A stretch of DNA of 25,728 nucleotides from Agrocybe praecox (GCA_964017145.1 CAXHKQ010000316.1:1-25728), one strand, 5' to 3'. Shown: positions 1 through 9,557, counted from the first letter of the stretch. Program-made: numbers and translations. Notes: generated by a model from the sequence alone, not told the origin.

Positions 1-819
1 GGAAACCACAAGCACCGTGGCAATTTCACATGCGAGGTTTGTGGCAGAATCGTCCGTTCTCGCAATACTAGCGACAAACGATGCCGCACCTGCTCGACGT
101 CGACCGGGCCAACCGCTCCACTTGCATTGGCGCTGACTGGGACGCGAACCGAAGCAGCGATCGGAACCACGAACGCAGAAGCGCAAGTGCGCGCAATCGC
201 ACGATCCAATATCAACGTGAGGAAGGCGCTGAAACGGACAGCCTATTCGTCCGAGTTCGACAACACACTCGGAAAGAGGCTCATGCTCGGTCCCAACACC
301 ACTCCACGACACTTCACCCCAATGGACCGCCTGCGCCCCAAAGTCTCGGAATACACACCGCAATACATCCAGATTCCTCCGATCAAGGGGCTGGACGCGC
401 ATTTGAACGGGGTCTTGCAGCGATGGGAGATCGACACCAAATTCGCGGCGGCGGCCTCGGACAATGGATTCTTCAAGAAAATCAAGGACCCAATGCCGAC
501 CATATTCGACAGCATGGTGACGTTTACCCTGAGGTGTAGGACTTGCCAATCGAACATTCTCTTCAACGCAACAGATCGTTCGGTCGTGAATGAAATGGCA
601 CGATGCGCGAAAGCACACGCACCGGACCACGAACTGGTGTACAACTCGGCACACATCATCGCGAGATACCCAACCCGCGCCCGAGCCCACATTGGTTTGG
701 ACATCCTCCAGAAGATCAACGATCACCTAGAAAACCCAGCCACCTCCATCTTGGACAAGGAATGGCGTGACATCATACCCCTCCTGACCAATTGTAATTC
801 TAACGATATCGAGCCATAA
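1..819 (+). CDS. Penelope-like reverse transcriptase, C-terminal part (5' end outside window)
   Basis: Base 1 is the first base of a codon equal to residue 705 of the full-length copy at 6346-9276, and the frame stays open to a TAA at 817-819. An ATG at 127 lies within the gene and is not its start. The fragment covers the region behind the RT thumb. It has a Cys4 cluster of the form CX2C-X13-CX2C near its start, then a basic and Ala/Arg-rich stretch. A second cluster, CX2C-X19-CX3H, lies near base 538. No GIY-YIG endonuclease can be seen where canonical PLEs carry one. It is identical in sequence to the matching parts at 8458-9276 and 16915-17733. The function of this C-terminal region is unknown; nucleic-acid binding through zinc is my inference. 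Confidence 0.93.
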   Translation, partial: GNHKHRGNFTCEVCGRIVRSRNTSDKRCRTCSTSTGPTAPLALALTGTRTEAAIGTTNAEAQVRAIARSNINVRKALKRTAYSSEFDNTLGKRLMLGPNTTPRHFTPMDRLRPKVSEYTPQYIQIPPIKGLDAHLNGVLQRWEIDTKFAAAASDNGFFKKIKDPMPTIFDSMVTFTLRCRTCQSNILFNATDRSVVNEMARCAKAHAPDHELVYNSAHIIARYPTRARAHIGLDILQKINDHLENPATSILDKEWRDIIPLLTNCNSNDIEP

Positions 820-1100
820 TAATCAGTAACACGTACACTCTGTTTAATATGCGGGTTTTTTTCGTCTTTTATTTCCGCAATTCACCAAACAGCAAACCAC
901 CGGAACATTGAAATTCCCCAATAACACCAGAAATCACAATGGAAATCCTTGTGGTGTGCACGTACTAAAACACTTACACTTGCAAAGGCTGGAGGCTATC
1001 TTATTCACTCTAAACACCGCAAATCATAATATATTATTAAACACACTCATAATGACCGAAATTGAAAAACTTTTTGCCATAAGCTCGATCTCATAACATC

Positions 1101-1106
1101 AATAAA
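1101..1106 (+). promoter_or_regulatory. Candidate polyadenylation signal AATAAA
   Basis: This is the first AATAAA behind the RT stop codon, about 280 bases downstream. No clear GT-rich downstream element follows, so use is uncertain. If the RNA is instead released by the hammerhead in the next intron, this site need not be used. Confidence 0.3.
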
Positions 1107-2220
1107 ATCCACTTCAAACCCACGAATTGAAACACCTTTTACTGCACCTACCAGAAAATATCCACGATCGATGATCTCCATTCAACTGCACCGATGGAGA
1201 CACCACCCCCTATCGCTCCAAACACCCACCATGTAGTAGCTCGAACCTCGTTCATCATCCACTAAAACTGACGAAACCGGCGTACATGCGTCGCGCATGG
1301 GCACGCATCCGCATCGCAACGCTAATAACACCATAGCATTTTAACACGGCACTTATTAAAATACTTCGATAACGTACCAGGACTATGCGAGCAATACCTA
1401 AAATATACCGATAATGGCACTATTCTTATCACTCATATTAATCCAGCCAAGAAGCAAATCAGCACTGCATGTACTCATGTATCACTCGTAGCACTCATAC
1501 CACACAGCATATATTAATGATAATCGTATCTACGAACATCAAAATAACTAGCAACTCGCACCAATTGTGAGGATTGATCACTAAAGCACTTGCACTTATT
1601 ATCGGTTATAATCTACCAATGATAACATCGATTACCTACAAAAATTGTTTCAAAAATGCATTGATTATCAGAAAACCCATCAGGGACGAAATCAAAACTT
1701 GCTCATAAACCATACCATCGAATACGCAACGTGTACACACGCGAGCAAATACACAAAATACACAGGATCACAGAACTATACAACCGGAAAAAAACCCGAC
1801 ATCGAAACGCTTTTCAAATAATAGAACAGCCCTATCCGAACGATGTCTAAATCACATCGCACCGATCAACTGAAGCAATATAATTAACACTTAGCACTTT
1901 GCGTAACACCCGCTGCATTCGCCCAGCATCGACAAATGTACCAATTAACGTCGAAATTAGCACTAGTTACAACTTCAACACTAAATTTCTTGCATCCATC
2001 ATCGGCGACACCCAACTATATATTTGCATTCAATATGTTTCTCAAACCCACACCGTCACTCGCTTCCCATGTCGATCACAGAACGGCCGAAACAATCGAA
2101 TGCATGCCGTATGAATACATAAATTCACACACACGGACAAGCATTCGAGCCATATTGCGACCGTTTTGAGTATTATGGTAGCGCAGACGCACACATGTAC
2201 AACCACACCAACACTCGCGC

Positions 2221-2247
2221 GCACACACACACACACACACATACATA
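2221..2247. repeat. CA microsatellite
   Basis: About ten uninterrupted CA dinucleotides are followed by CATACATAG, with a GATGAT run about 30 bases downstream. The third unit has the same tract broken by CG steps (19131-19158), so the tract varies between units. Confidence 0.9.
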
Positions 2248-2687
2248 GCACATGCGCACACGCATGATTGTAATGATGATGATGATATCACTGAAAGCAA
2301 CAGCGCCGTTCACGGTGATGACATTCGTCGCTACTGGCAGCGTCATCCTAGCAGACGGGGGGCTCACTGTTTTCACTTTTTTCTTTCTGACGTTGATGAT
2401 AATGTCGACGATTCTGGGAACACCGGCGACGAACAATAACTCTACTCGTAACTGTTTCTGTATTGGAACGGGAGGCTTCCATTTGTGGTTGCATAAACCG
2501 ATACACGGACGCGAACTCGATCATAACTAATATAACGAAGAGAACGATGGCCGACGCTAGACTGAAATTTGTTGGCAAACGATTTGCGTGGCAGCGGAAA
2601 CCAAATCAGTGATACCACTCAAAAACTGTTTACATGCATAATATTTTCCACTCACTAAGATAGAACTTACTCTTTCAACTAGCAAAG

Positions 2688-2815
2688 CACTTTGAACAAG
2701 CTTTCAAGCTTCCCTCACATAACCAATTACCCCACCAAATCGCTCTTTGAACATGCTTACGTTTTGAACTAGCTATCTAGCTTCTCCTCCCTCAATGAAT
2801 TACCCCATCTCTCCG
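2688..2815. repeat. Degenerate ~75-bp direct duplication
   Basis: Two neighbouring stretches share the order TTTGAAC(A/T)AGCT, then CTAGCTT or CAAGCTT, then CCCTCA, then AATTACCCCA. They start near 2690 and 2763. They look like an old tandem duplication. No function is apparent. The same pair is present at 11145-11272 and 19599-19726. Confidence 0.55.
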
Positions 2816-3057
2816 GACACACTTACGTTAACAAAAAAACAGCAGGCTATCTCCCTCTCAACGCTCGACACAAATGTCGTGCAACTTTCTCATCCGGGAA
2901 AAAGACCTATTGCGAAAAAACACACACACACACATGCACGCACGCGCGTGGGAGAGCGAGGCGTAAGAAGCAATGTACATCGGCGTCTGTGCAATGAAAC
3001 GCAGTACGCACTTACATTCGCAAACTGTACGCCGACGCATCAGCAGGCATAGCGCTG

Positions 3058-4445
3058 AACACGAATTTTCACACATCCGATCGTCCATTCCTTCCACCAC
3101 CATCTCCAACTCACGGAAACCTGACCACGGAATTGATCAACCCTTACCCTACATTCGCCACATATTGCAGTTTGCCCACGGAACCAATACATGCTGCCCA
3201 ACACCCACGAATCGTCCTCCGACTTCGATTAACTCTGATCGGTTTTGTTGCTGCGTCACGCACATCGTAAGTTGCATGTGAAAACTGTACTCCGTCGCTA
3301 TAGCATCCATGGTTCCGAACGACATTTTTTCAACTATCCATACGTCCGCCCGCCCTGCCTATAGCTGCAGCTCACCAATACGAAAACCCGCCCACAGAAC
3401 TGAACAACGTCCGTCCTGCACCAACCCTGAACCAGCCTATGCTGCCCAGCTTTCGATGCACTCTCGACCCCCGACCTCGACCAGCTCTGACCAATTTTAT
3501 TGGTTCACGCACATCGTAAGTTGCATTAGGAAACTGTACCTCGCATCAACAAACATGACTCCGAACGAGTTTTTTCCCCGCATGCTACTGCGAACGCTCG
3601 CTCCACCGATATGCTTCACTCACCCATACGAATAACTCACCCACAGAACCGAACATCTCCTGCCCTACACTGACGACCTCTTGCATCATATCCATAAAAA
3701 CAATCTATGCTGCCCAACACTCACCATACTCACGAGTCGACCTCCGACCTCCATCAACCATGACCGCTCTTGCTGCGTAACGCACATCAATCGAACAATA
3801 CCTGCCGCACACTCGCGACCCCTTGCAGTTTGAACACGGAACCAGCCCATGCCGCCCTGCCATTACCATACACACTACTCGACCTTCGACCTCGATCAAA
3901 TCTGACCGATTTTTATTGGAACACGCTCATCGTAAGTGTCATTATCGCATTAGCTGGCCCTGAACGAATTTTTCTCGCGTAGCAGTGCGTTCGCTCACCC
4001 TATCGTCATATCCAACTCACCCAAACACGAAACCCGCCCACAGAATCGAACCACTTCTGCCTTGCTCTTGTTACACCCTGCTGTTGGCCTGCTGAACCAG
4101 CATATGCTGCACAATACCTACCACACTCACGACTCGACCTCCAACCCAGACCTGCTCTGACCGGTTTCGCCGCATCACGCACGTCGTAAGTGCACTCTTA
4201 CCCACAAACTGCACTGCACACATACGAAATACCCCGAACTTACACCACTTTTCGATCTATCCATAAAAATACCCAGCCCATCAACCGGCCAACTCACTCC
4301 GACTATAAAATATAGTCCTCTAACTCGAATGCTAGCGGGCACAAAGCCACGCACACCAACACCTATCGCCATAGCGCCAAACACTTCGAATCAATCTGTA
4401 CTGTGCGACGGCTTTCTGGTCTGGTGCTCGGCGACTCGCGGTAAG
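3058..4445 (+). repeat. ~250-bp degenerate subrepeats upstream of the RT promoter, each with a GTAAGT motif
   Basis: A set of conserved blocks recurs in fixed order. The block GAACCAGCCTATGCTGCCCA has its ATGCTGCC or ATGCCGCC at 3191, 3439, 3707, 3849 and 4104, which gives spacings of 248, 268, 142 and 255. A block CTCTGACC-GATTTTATTGG follows, then CACGCACATCGTAAGT with CGTAAGT at 3266, 3515, 3931 and 4185. A degenerate copy without GTAAGT lies near 3785. The series continues at 4440, where the same spacing (255) meets the predicted splice donor of the RT intron. The last repeat therefore seems to be the working promoter and first exon, and the others look like decayed copies of it, much as spacer promoters in rDNA. 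That reading is inference; the repeats themselves are seen directly. Confidence 0.72.
4304..4314 (+). promoter_or_regulatory. TATA box, predicted promoter of the RT gene at 6346
   Basis: A consensus TATAAAA followed by TATA stands in an otherwise C-rich context, 127 bases ahead of a strong splice donor. A TATA box of this kind would place the transcription start near 4330-4336, giving a first exon of about 105-110 nt. It is fully conserved in the two other units (12761 and 21215). No other core promoter motif is convincing. Confidence 0.5.
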
Positions 4446-4831
4446 TCTGTTTCTTTTTACTTTTTATTCTTTTTATTATCTGTCATTATATATCATGCAA
4501 ATTCAGCGTTCCATACTATTGCCTTCAAGTGCATAAGCCGATCGTCCGATTATAAATTAACGTACTACCAATAAAATCACAACCATAGACCGTACTATTT
4601 CATTAGCGTTCTATGTACATATGCTGACACACACTTGCACGTTTTTGCTTTACGTTACAACCCGCGTTTTTCGATCAATGGGCATGCATAAATCACTCCG
4701 ATACAATAAATAATAAACGATAAATACGTGCACACATTGCCAATGCACTAGGAGTTTTCGGCCGTGAATCACAAAATCACTGCCATACACAAAACACCCC
4801 ACAAGCACAAACATCATACTCTAGCACGCTC

Positions 4832-4846
4832 GTCACCGAAGGTGAC
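4832..4846 (+). other. Small inverted repeat upstream of the ribozyme
   Basis: GTCACC, a GAA spacer and GGTGAC form a perfect 6-bp hairpin with a 3-nt loop. It ends 22 bases before helix III of the hammerhead and is kept in all four ribozyme copies (also 13289, 21747 and 23193). It could help fold the 5' flank; no family is recognised. Confidence 0.5.
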
Positions 4847-4868
4847 ACCCACGAAACACTCTGTTCCC

Positions 4869-4940
4869 ACAGTCTCAGTGCTGCCCGTCATTCTTAGCAC
4901 TGGCTGAGGAGGGATTGGAATGCACGGGAACCGAAACTGT
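4869..4940 (+). ncRNA. Hammerhead self-cleaving ribozyme (copy 1)
   Basis: All core elements are present in register. Helix III 5' strand ACAG (4869-4872) is followed by U16.1 and C17 (4873-4874), the expected cleavage site. Helix I is eight pairs, 4875-4882 with 4896-4903, closed by U-G at the core and capped by a 13-nt loop. The conserved CUGAGGA (4904-4910) fits CUGANGA. Helix II spans 4911-4932 and starts with the canonical G-C pair plus a second G-C. After a GA bulge come two U-A pairs, so this helix is weak. GAAA lies at 4933-4936 and CUGU (4937-4940) closes helix III, with the last A of GAAA pairing with U16.1. The open end is helix III (type III layout). Hammerheads are known from PLEs. 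It is on the sense strand, inside the leader intron, about 430 nt behind the donor. Confidence 0.88.
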
Positions 4941-6345
4941 CTCTTTCACTCGAATCACGCCAACCCCCATACCGGCAATCACACTGTTGATGATTCAAAA
5001 TAACACCAAAACAAACCTAATAACACTACACCAGAAGCAGCAATCAGAACGCAACATTAACATCAACCATTTCCATTTGCATTTACAATGAAATTGCATA
5101 ATATTGTAGTCATTTTATAATATATATTTTGCACATGAATATTGCATATTTCCCCAAATAACGCAATTTTAGCAGCACCGTGATCACCCAGCACCGACCA
5201 CCGAGAGAAACGCACAGTACACACTTATCTTATGCGAACGTACAATACGCGTTTAACATATACATGCCTATAGCATGTTGTCGTAGGTCAGCTTCCGTTC
5301 ACGAGCACGACCACCGCGAACCATTCTAATACATGCGCAACCGATGCGCGCCCATAGTGTACTAGCATGTAACACTAGTGACACGTCGCGAGAATAAAAC
5401 GAATTAGCATATATCCAAACATAAATCCGAAAAATTATTTCATCATCATCAGTACGTTTCACAATTAAATCTTTGAAGTCATAGGTGACGCTTACCTATA
5501 CCGATAAAAAAACTTGGTGAAATATTTTAATAAATCGCGCACAGTTTCCACACGTACAGGAAACAATTAGTTAAAACATACAGAAAAACACCCGCACGCA
5601 CACCAAAACACATACACGCACCACACCCAACAACCAAACCATCATACATTACCAACCGCTATCTTGATCCAGCATGTATACTCGTAACCATTACGGAAAA
5701 AAAACGTCAAATACATCTTGCACATCTTTAATCACCTTTTGCGATCTATTTTTATGCTTACACACGCAACATTCTTTTGAATAGTGGCTTAACGCGTTTT
5801 CGGGGTCGCTGTCATTAGACCATCCCAACATACGGCATACTTTTGATGACACCTACAGACCACCCGTGGTCGTGGCCAATTCGCGCCCAACCAAATTAAT
5901 TGACTCCTCCGAGTGAAGGTTAACGACATGCACGTGGCATCTGCTCTGCATTAGTTGACTTCTAACCGAGCTACCCGCACAAAGGAACCACGGCACACAA
6001 TAATTCCAATGCATTGTACATTGACCTAAGACATCCAAAACAACTAACTCAACAATAACAGCTGCCATCCAATGGTATATGTGTGTGAATGCAAAATATG
6101 ATCACCATATTCAAAACATTAAATTGGAAAATTATAACTAAAACCTTTATAAGCATACCTTTCGATCCATTAATAGTCATCATACACATTTTTTCAAATC
6201 CATTAATAATCATCACCCACATATCAACCTTCATCTACTACCAAAATTATCACATACAAGCAAAAATGCCTAGCACATTCAACCTATTACCAAATCACGG
6301 TAATAAAACCAGATTTTCCATTCTTATTCTATTTTCAGAGTCACC

Positions 6346-9276
6346 ATGAACATTGACACCATCGACCTCACGGGCGATGACAGTGACGATGATATAGCTA
6401 ACATACCGCAACACATTTTTACACAAATTACACCTCAACTCGACGCCATCCCGACAAGCACGCACACAACAGACACAGACCAATGGGTCGACATTCACCC
6501 TACACTCCCTCACATACGTCGATACAACACACGTTCACAAACCCGGCGAATACCCCAACACACACTCATCTCGTGGAGACACACTAACACTAGACGCAAG
6601 AAAACACAAACACCTGAATTTTTCAAAACTTTCTTGAAAAACGCAAGGAAGTGCGCGATTAACATAGGAGGATTGGCAATCCCTAAATACGTTTTAACTG
6701 CAGCCGCACTAGGACCCAAGTTCGCGTATCCTACCTACACCAAAATCCAACCAGAACACATTTTGGGAGCCCATACGGCCATCAACCAACTCACACAGTG
6801 CATCGAAAATGACAGGCAGAAGAAGGAAATACACAGACAACTCAGGCTAACACTATCATCCACCCTCGAGGGACTACGAAATCACAGATCACCACGCACC
6901 CCAGACCCAATCGTTCGCAAACTAAAAAACATCTTTACGAAGTGCAAGCGCTTCCTGCACAACAACCCGAACGTAATAATCTGCAACAGCGACAAGGGCA
7001 ACGTAGGAATTGTATGCCCCAAATCTTTTGTGGAAGGAAAACGCGACACACATTTAGCCGACTCTATCGAACAGGGCATTTATGCGAAAATAATGTCAGC
7101 TCAAGACGAAATAGGGAAACTTGAATTTCTAAAATCACTTTTTTGCCGTACCGAAACCGACTACCTCGACCTCATCACGAGGATGAATTACTATCTTGTA
7201 GGAGGGTATCGCCTCGCTATAGAAACCGACACTTTCAACACCCGAAACACTGGTAGAAAAAACCGAAACGGACTCACCTACGAGACCATTAGGACCAACG
7301 GCACCGTACACATTCGCGGCGACCCCGCACTAGGATACCCCGGATTCAGGAAACACAAGTTCAAAGCTGAAGCCTACAGTCTGGCAAAGCTATATGTGTC
7401 CATTAAGGTTCACAAAGACGTCTCCTACCCAGTTCGCCCAATTATATCAGCGCCATCAGCAATTGGATCGGACTTAGAAGAGTGGATGCAAGTTAAACTA
7501 GATCAAATTGTATCGCCCCGTAACGTCAGCAACTCATTCGATTCCCTCATGAATAACTTTGGCTTCGTGGCAAACAACTCCGATATGGTCTTGGATGGCA
7601 TCAAGCAGTTTGGCCTACAACGCGGACACAGACTGGTTTCCCTAGATTTCGTATCTATGTACACAAACATAGACCGAAACCAGGTTAAGTCCGCCATACT
7701 AGAAAATTACCACCTTATAAACAAAATCACATCCATGCCAAAAACCCTCTTCATCGAAGCCCTCGAATTTTTGTTGCATCGCAACGCGTACTTTTCCGCA
7801 GGCGGAGACATTTTCTTCCAACAAAAAGGACTACCTATGGGTGGAAAGCTCTCCAAAACTCTATCGGAACTGGTCACTGCCACAGCCACTGTTAAAGCAA
7901 TTCGAGACGCGCGTGCACGTGGGTTTAGCTTTTCATTTCTTTACAAATACGTCGACGATTATATTGTAGGTATGTGTGAGGACCATCTGCCCTCTAGCAA
8001 GACCCTAAACGCTTTGGAACGCATTTTTGAGGAACATATTCCTGGAATGCGAGTCACCTCTGAAGTGGAGACGTGCATTGACAACTCATGGCAACTCAAA
8101 TTCTTAGAGTTCACGACGATTCGAGCCTCACTCACCGATCAGAAAATTGAGACTCGATGGTCTCGACAAAAATACGCATCAACTCGATTTGTCAACGCCT
8201 TCACCCACATTCCAATAGGCCAGAAAGAAAGCGCGATTAGGGAACTACTATCCAAAGCTTTGAGATACTCAACACCAGATATGCAGGAAATTGCGCTCGC
8301 CGACGCCGTGAGGCTTCTTGAAATCAACGGCTACACCACAAACACGATCACAACCACACTACACACGATGCCCTTGTACACAGACCTGGAGAACCGCACA
8401 CGACAAACACACACAGAACCGCTCCCAACACCGCACACCGCACACGCACACACAAACGGAAACCACAAGCACCGTGGCAATTTCACATGCGAGGTTTGTG
8501 GCAGAATCGTCCGTTCTCGCAATACTAGCGACAAACGATGCCGCACCTGCTCGACGTCGACCGGGCCAACCGCTCCACTTGCATTGGCGCTGACTGGGAC
8601 GCGAACCGAAGCAGCGATCGGAACCACGAACGCAGAAGCGCAAGTGCGCGCAATCGCACGATCCAATATCAACGTGAGGAAGGCGCTGAAACGGACAGCC
8701 TATTCGTCCGAGTTCGACAACACACTCGGAAAGAGGCTCATGCTCGGTCCCAACACCACTCCACGACACTTCACCCCAATGGACCGCCTGCGCCCCAAAG
8801 TCTCGGAATACACACCGCAATACATCCAGATTCCTCCGATCAAGGGGCTGGACGCGCATTTGAACGGGGTCTTGCAGCGATGGGAGATCGACACCAAATT
8901 CGCGGCGGCGGCCTCGGACAATGGATTCTTCAAGAAAATCAAGGACCCAATGCCGACCATATTCGACAGCATGGTGACGTTTACCCTGAGGTGTAGGACT
9001 TGCCAATCGAACATTCTCTTCAACGCAACAGATCGTTCGGTCGTGAATGAAATGGCACGATGCGCGAAAGCACACGCACCGGACCACGAACTGGTGTACA
9101 ACTCGGCACACATCATCGCGAGATACCCAACCCGCGCCCGAGCCCACATTGGTTTGGACATCCTCCAGAAGATCAACGATCACCTAGAAAACCCAGCCAC
9201 CTCCATCTTGGACAAGGAATGGCGTGACATCATACCCCTCCTGACCAATTGTAATTCTAACGATATCGAGCCATAA
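6346..9276 (+). CDS. Penelope-like reverse transcriptase, full length, no visible GIY-YIG domain
   Basis: This gene encodes 976 residues and ends in TAA. The ATG follows the predicted splice acceptor by seven bases in a good context (CACCATG). Residues 1-17 form an acidic SUMO-interaction-like motif (TIDLT, then an Asp-rich run). Residues ~90-160 match the usual PLE lead-in to the RT. RT landmarks are DKGN at 216-219, KVHK...RPIIS at 354-368, SLDFVSMYTN at 432-441 with Asp434, GLPMGGKLS at 495-503, YVDD at 535-538 with both catalytic Asp, and KFLE at 585-588. A thumb with WSRQKY...HIPIGQK ends near 640. The PLE-typical DKGN and thumb set it apart from non-LTR and LTR RTs. Behind the thumb lie Cys715/718/732/735 and Cys883/886/906 with His910. 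No GIY-YIG endonuclease is seen. It should copy RNA into DNA, probably primed at existing DNA ends; that last point is inference. Confidence 0.95.
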   Translation: MNIDTIDLTGDDSDDDIANIPQHIFTQITPQLDAIPTSTHTTDTDQWVDIHPTLPHIRRYNTRSQTRRIPQHTLISWRHTNTRRKKTQTPEFFKTFLKNARKCAINIGGLAIPKYVLTAAALGPKFAYPTYTKIQPEHILGAHTAINQLTQCIENDRQKKEIHRQLRLTLSSTLEGLRNHRSPRTPDPIVRKLKNIFTKCKRFLHNNPNVIICNSDKGNVGIVCPKSFVEGKRDTHLADSIEQGIYAKIMSAQDEIGKLEFLKSLFCRTETDYLDLITRMNYYLVGGYRLAIETDTFNTRNTGRKNRNGLTYETIRTNGTVHIRGDPALGYPGFRKHKFKAEAYSLAKLYVSIKVHKDVSYPVRPIISAPSAIGSDLEEWMQVKLDQIVSPRNVSNSFDSLMNNFGFVANNSDMVLDGIKQFGLQRGHRLVSLDFVSMYTNIDRNQVKSAILENYHLINKITSMPKTLFIEALEFLLHRNAYFSAGGDIFFQQKGLPMGGKLSKTLSELVTATATVKAIRDARARGFSFSFLYKYVDDYIVGMCEDHLPSSKTLNALERIFEEHIPGMRVTSEVETCIDNSWQLKFLEFTTIRASLTDQKIETRWSRQKYASTRFVNAFTHIPIGQKESAIRELLSKALRYSTPDMQEIALADAVRLLEINGYTTNTITTTLHTMPLYTDLENRTRQTHTEPLPTPHTAHAHTNGNHKHRGNFTCEVCGRIVRSRNTSDKRCRTCSTSTGPTAPLALALTGTRTEAAIGTTNAEAQVRAIARSNINVRKALKRTAYSSEFDNTLGKRLMLGPNTTPRHFTPMDRLRPKVSEYTPQYIQIPPIKGLDAHLNGVLQRWEIDTKFAAAASDNGFFKKIKDPMPTIFDSMVTFTLRCRTCQSNILFNATDRSVVNEMARCAKAHAPDHELVYNSAHIIARYPTRARAHIGLDILQKINDHLENPATSILDKEWRDIIPLLTNCNSNDIEP

Positions 9277-9557
9277 TAATCAGTAACACGTACACTCTGT
9301 TTAATATGCGGGTTTTTTTCGTCTTTTATTTCCGCAATTCACCAAACAGCAAACCACCGGAACATTGAAATTCCCCAATAACACCAGAAATCACAATGGA
9401 AATCCTTGTGGTGTGCACGTACTAAAACACTTACACTTGCAAAGGCTGGAGGCTATCTTATTCACTCTAAACACCGCAAATCATAATATATTATTAAACA
9501 CACTCATAATGACCGAAATTGAAAAACTTTTTGCCATAAGCTCGATCTCATAACATC

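Larger units (their letters stand above)
820..3057. other. AC-rich spacer behind the RT gene, no convincing gene
   Basis: This stretch starts with a T-rich run at 856-870 and has an AATAAA at 1101. It then runs as A+T- and C-rich DNA without a protein-like ORF. The ORFs of 60-90 codons here overlap on both strands and are low in complexity, for example Met runs from ATG/GATGAT repeats and Cys-Val runs from CA repeats, so I read them as chance. Visible content is a CA microsatellite at 2221-2247 next to a GATGAT run, a second CA/CG run near 2921-2948, and a degenerate ~75-bp direct duplication at about 2688-2815. Whether part of it is 3' UTR of the RT transcript cannot be settled here. Confidence 0.7.
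4441..6338 (+). other. Predicted intron in the 5' leader of the RT gene, containing the ribozyme
   Basis: The donor GCG|GTAAGT lies at 4441 and is followed by a pyrimidine-rich stretch. The acceptor is a long T/C tract ending in TTTTCAG at 6331-6338, only seven bases ahead of the RT start codon. Splicing would join a ~105-nt leader exon to the RT ORF. The intron (1,898 bp) has no sense ORF of note; it holds the hammerhead at 4869-4940 and a 6-bp inverted repeat at 4832-4846. On the minus strand it has two short protein-like stretches, around 5268-5462 and 5700-5852. Introns in the leader of PLEs are known, for instance in Drosophila Penelope. Both splice sites are unchanged in the other units. 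RNA data would be needed to prove use. Confidence 0.7.

Noticed and set aside
1268..1274. CTGACGA, a possible hammerhead core, here and at 3669
   Set aside because: No GAAA in register and no flanking helices at either place.
2252..2530. 92-codon ORF in the spacer with a hydrophobic start (also at 10709 and 19163)
   Set aside because: Its Met run comes from an ATGATG microsatellite, it overlaps minus-strand ORFs of similar length, and it lacks any clear domain. It is more likely chance than a membrane protein.
5425..5462. Second hammerhead-like core on the minus strand (CTGATGA, four bases, GAAA)
   Set aside because: The four bases between the core parts cannot form helix II, and no matching helices I or III are in register.
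8538..8996. 152-codon plus-strand ORF starting MPHLLDV (also at 81 and 16995)
   Set aside because: It overlaps the RT gene in another frame, is rich in Arg, His and Ser, and has no known pattern; the RT frame explains this DNA.
8359..9183. Minus-strand ORF of 274 codons opposite the RT C-terminus (again at 16816-17640)
   Set aside because: It lies wholly antisense to the RT coding frame, has Cys-Val runs from CA-rich DNA and no recognisable domain; it looks like a shadow of the real gene.
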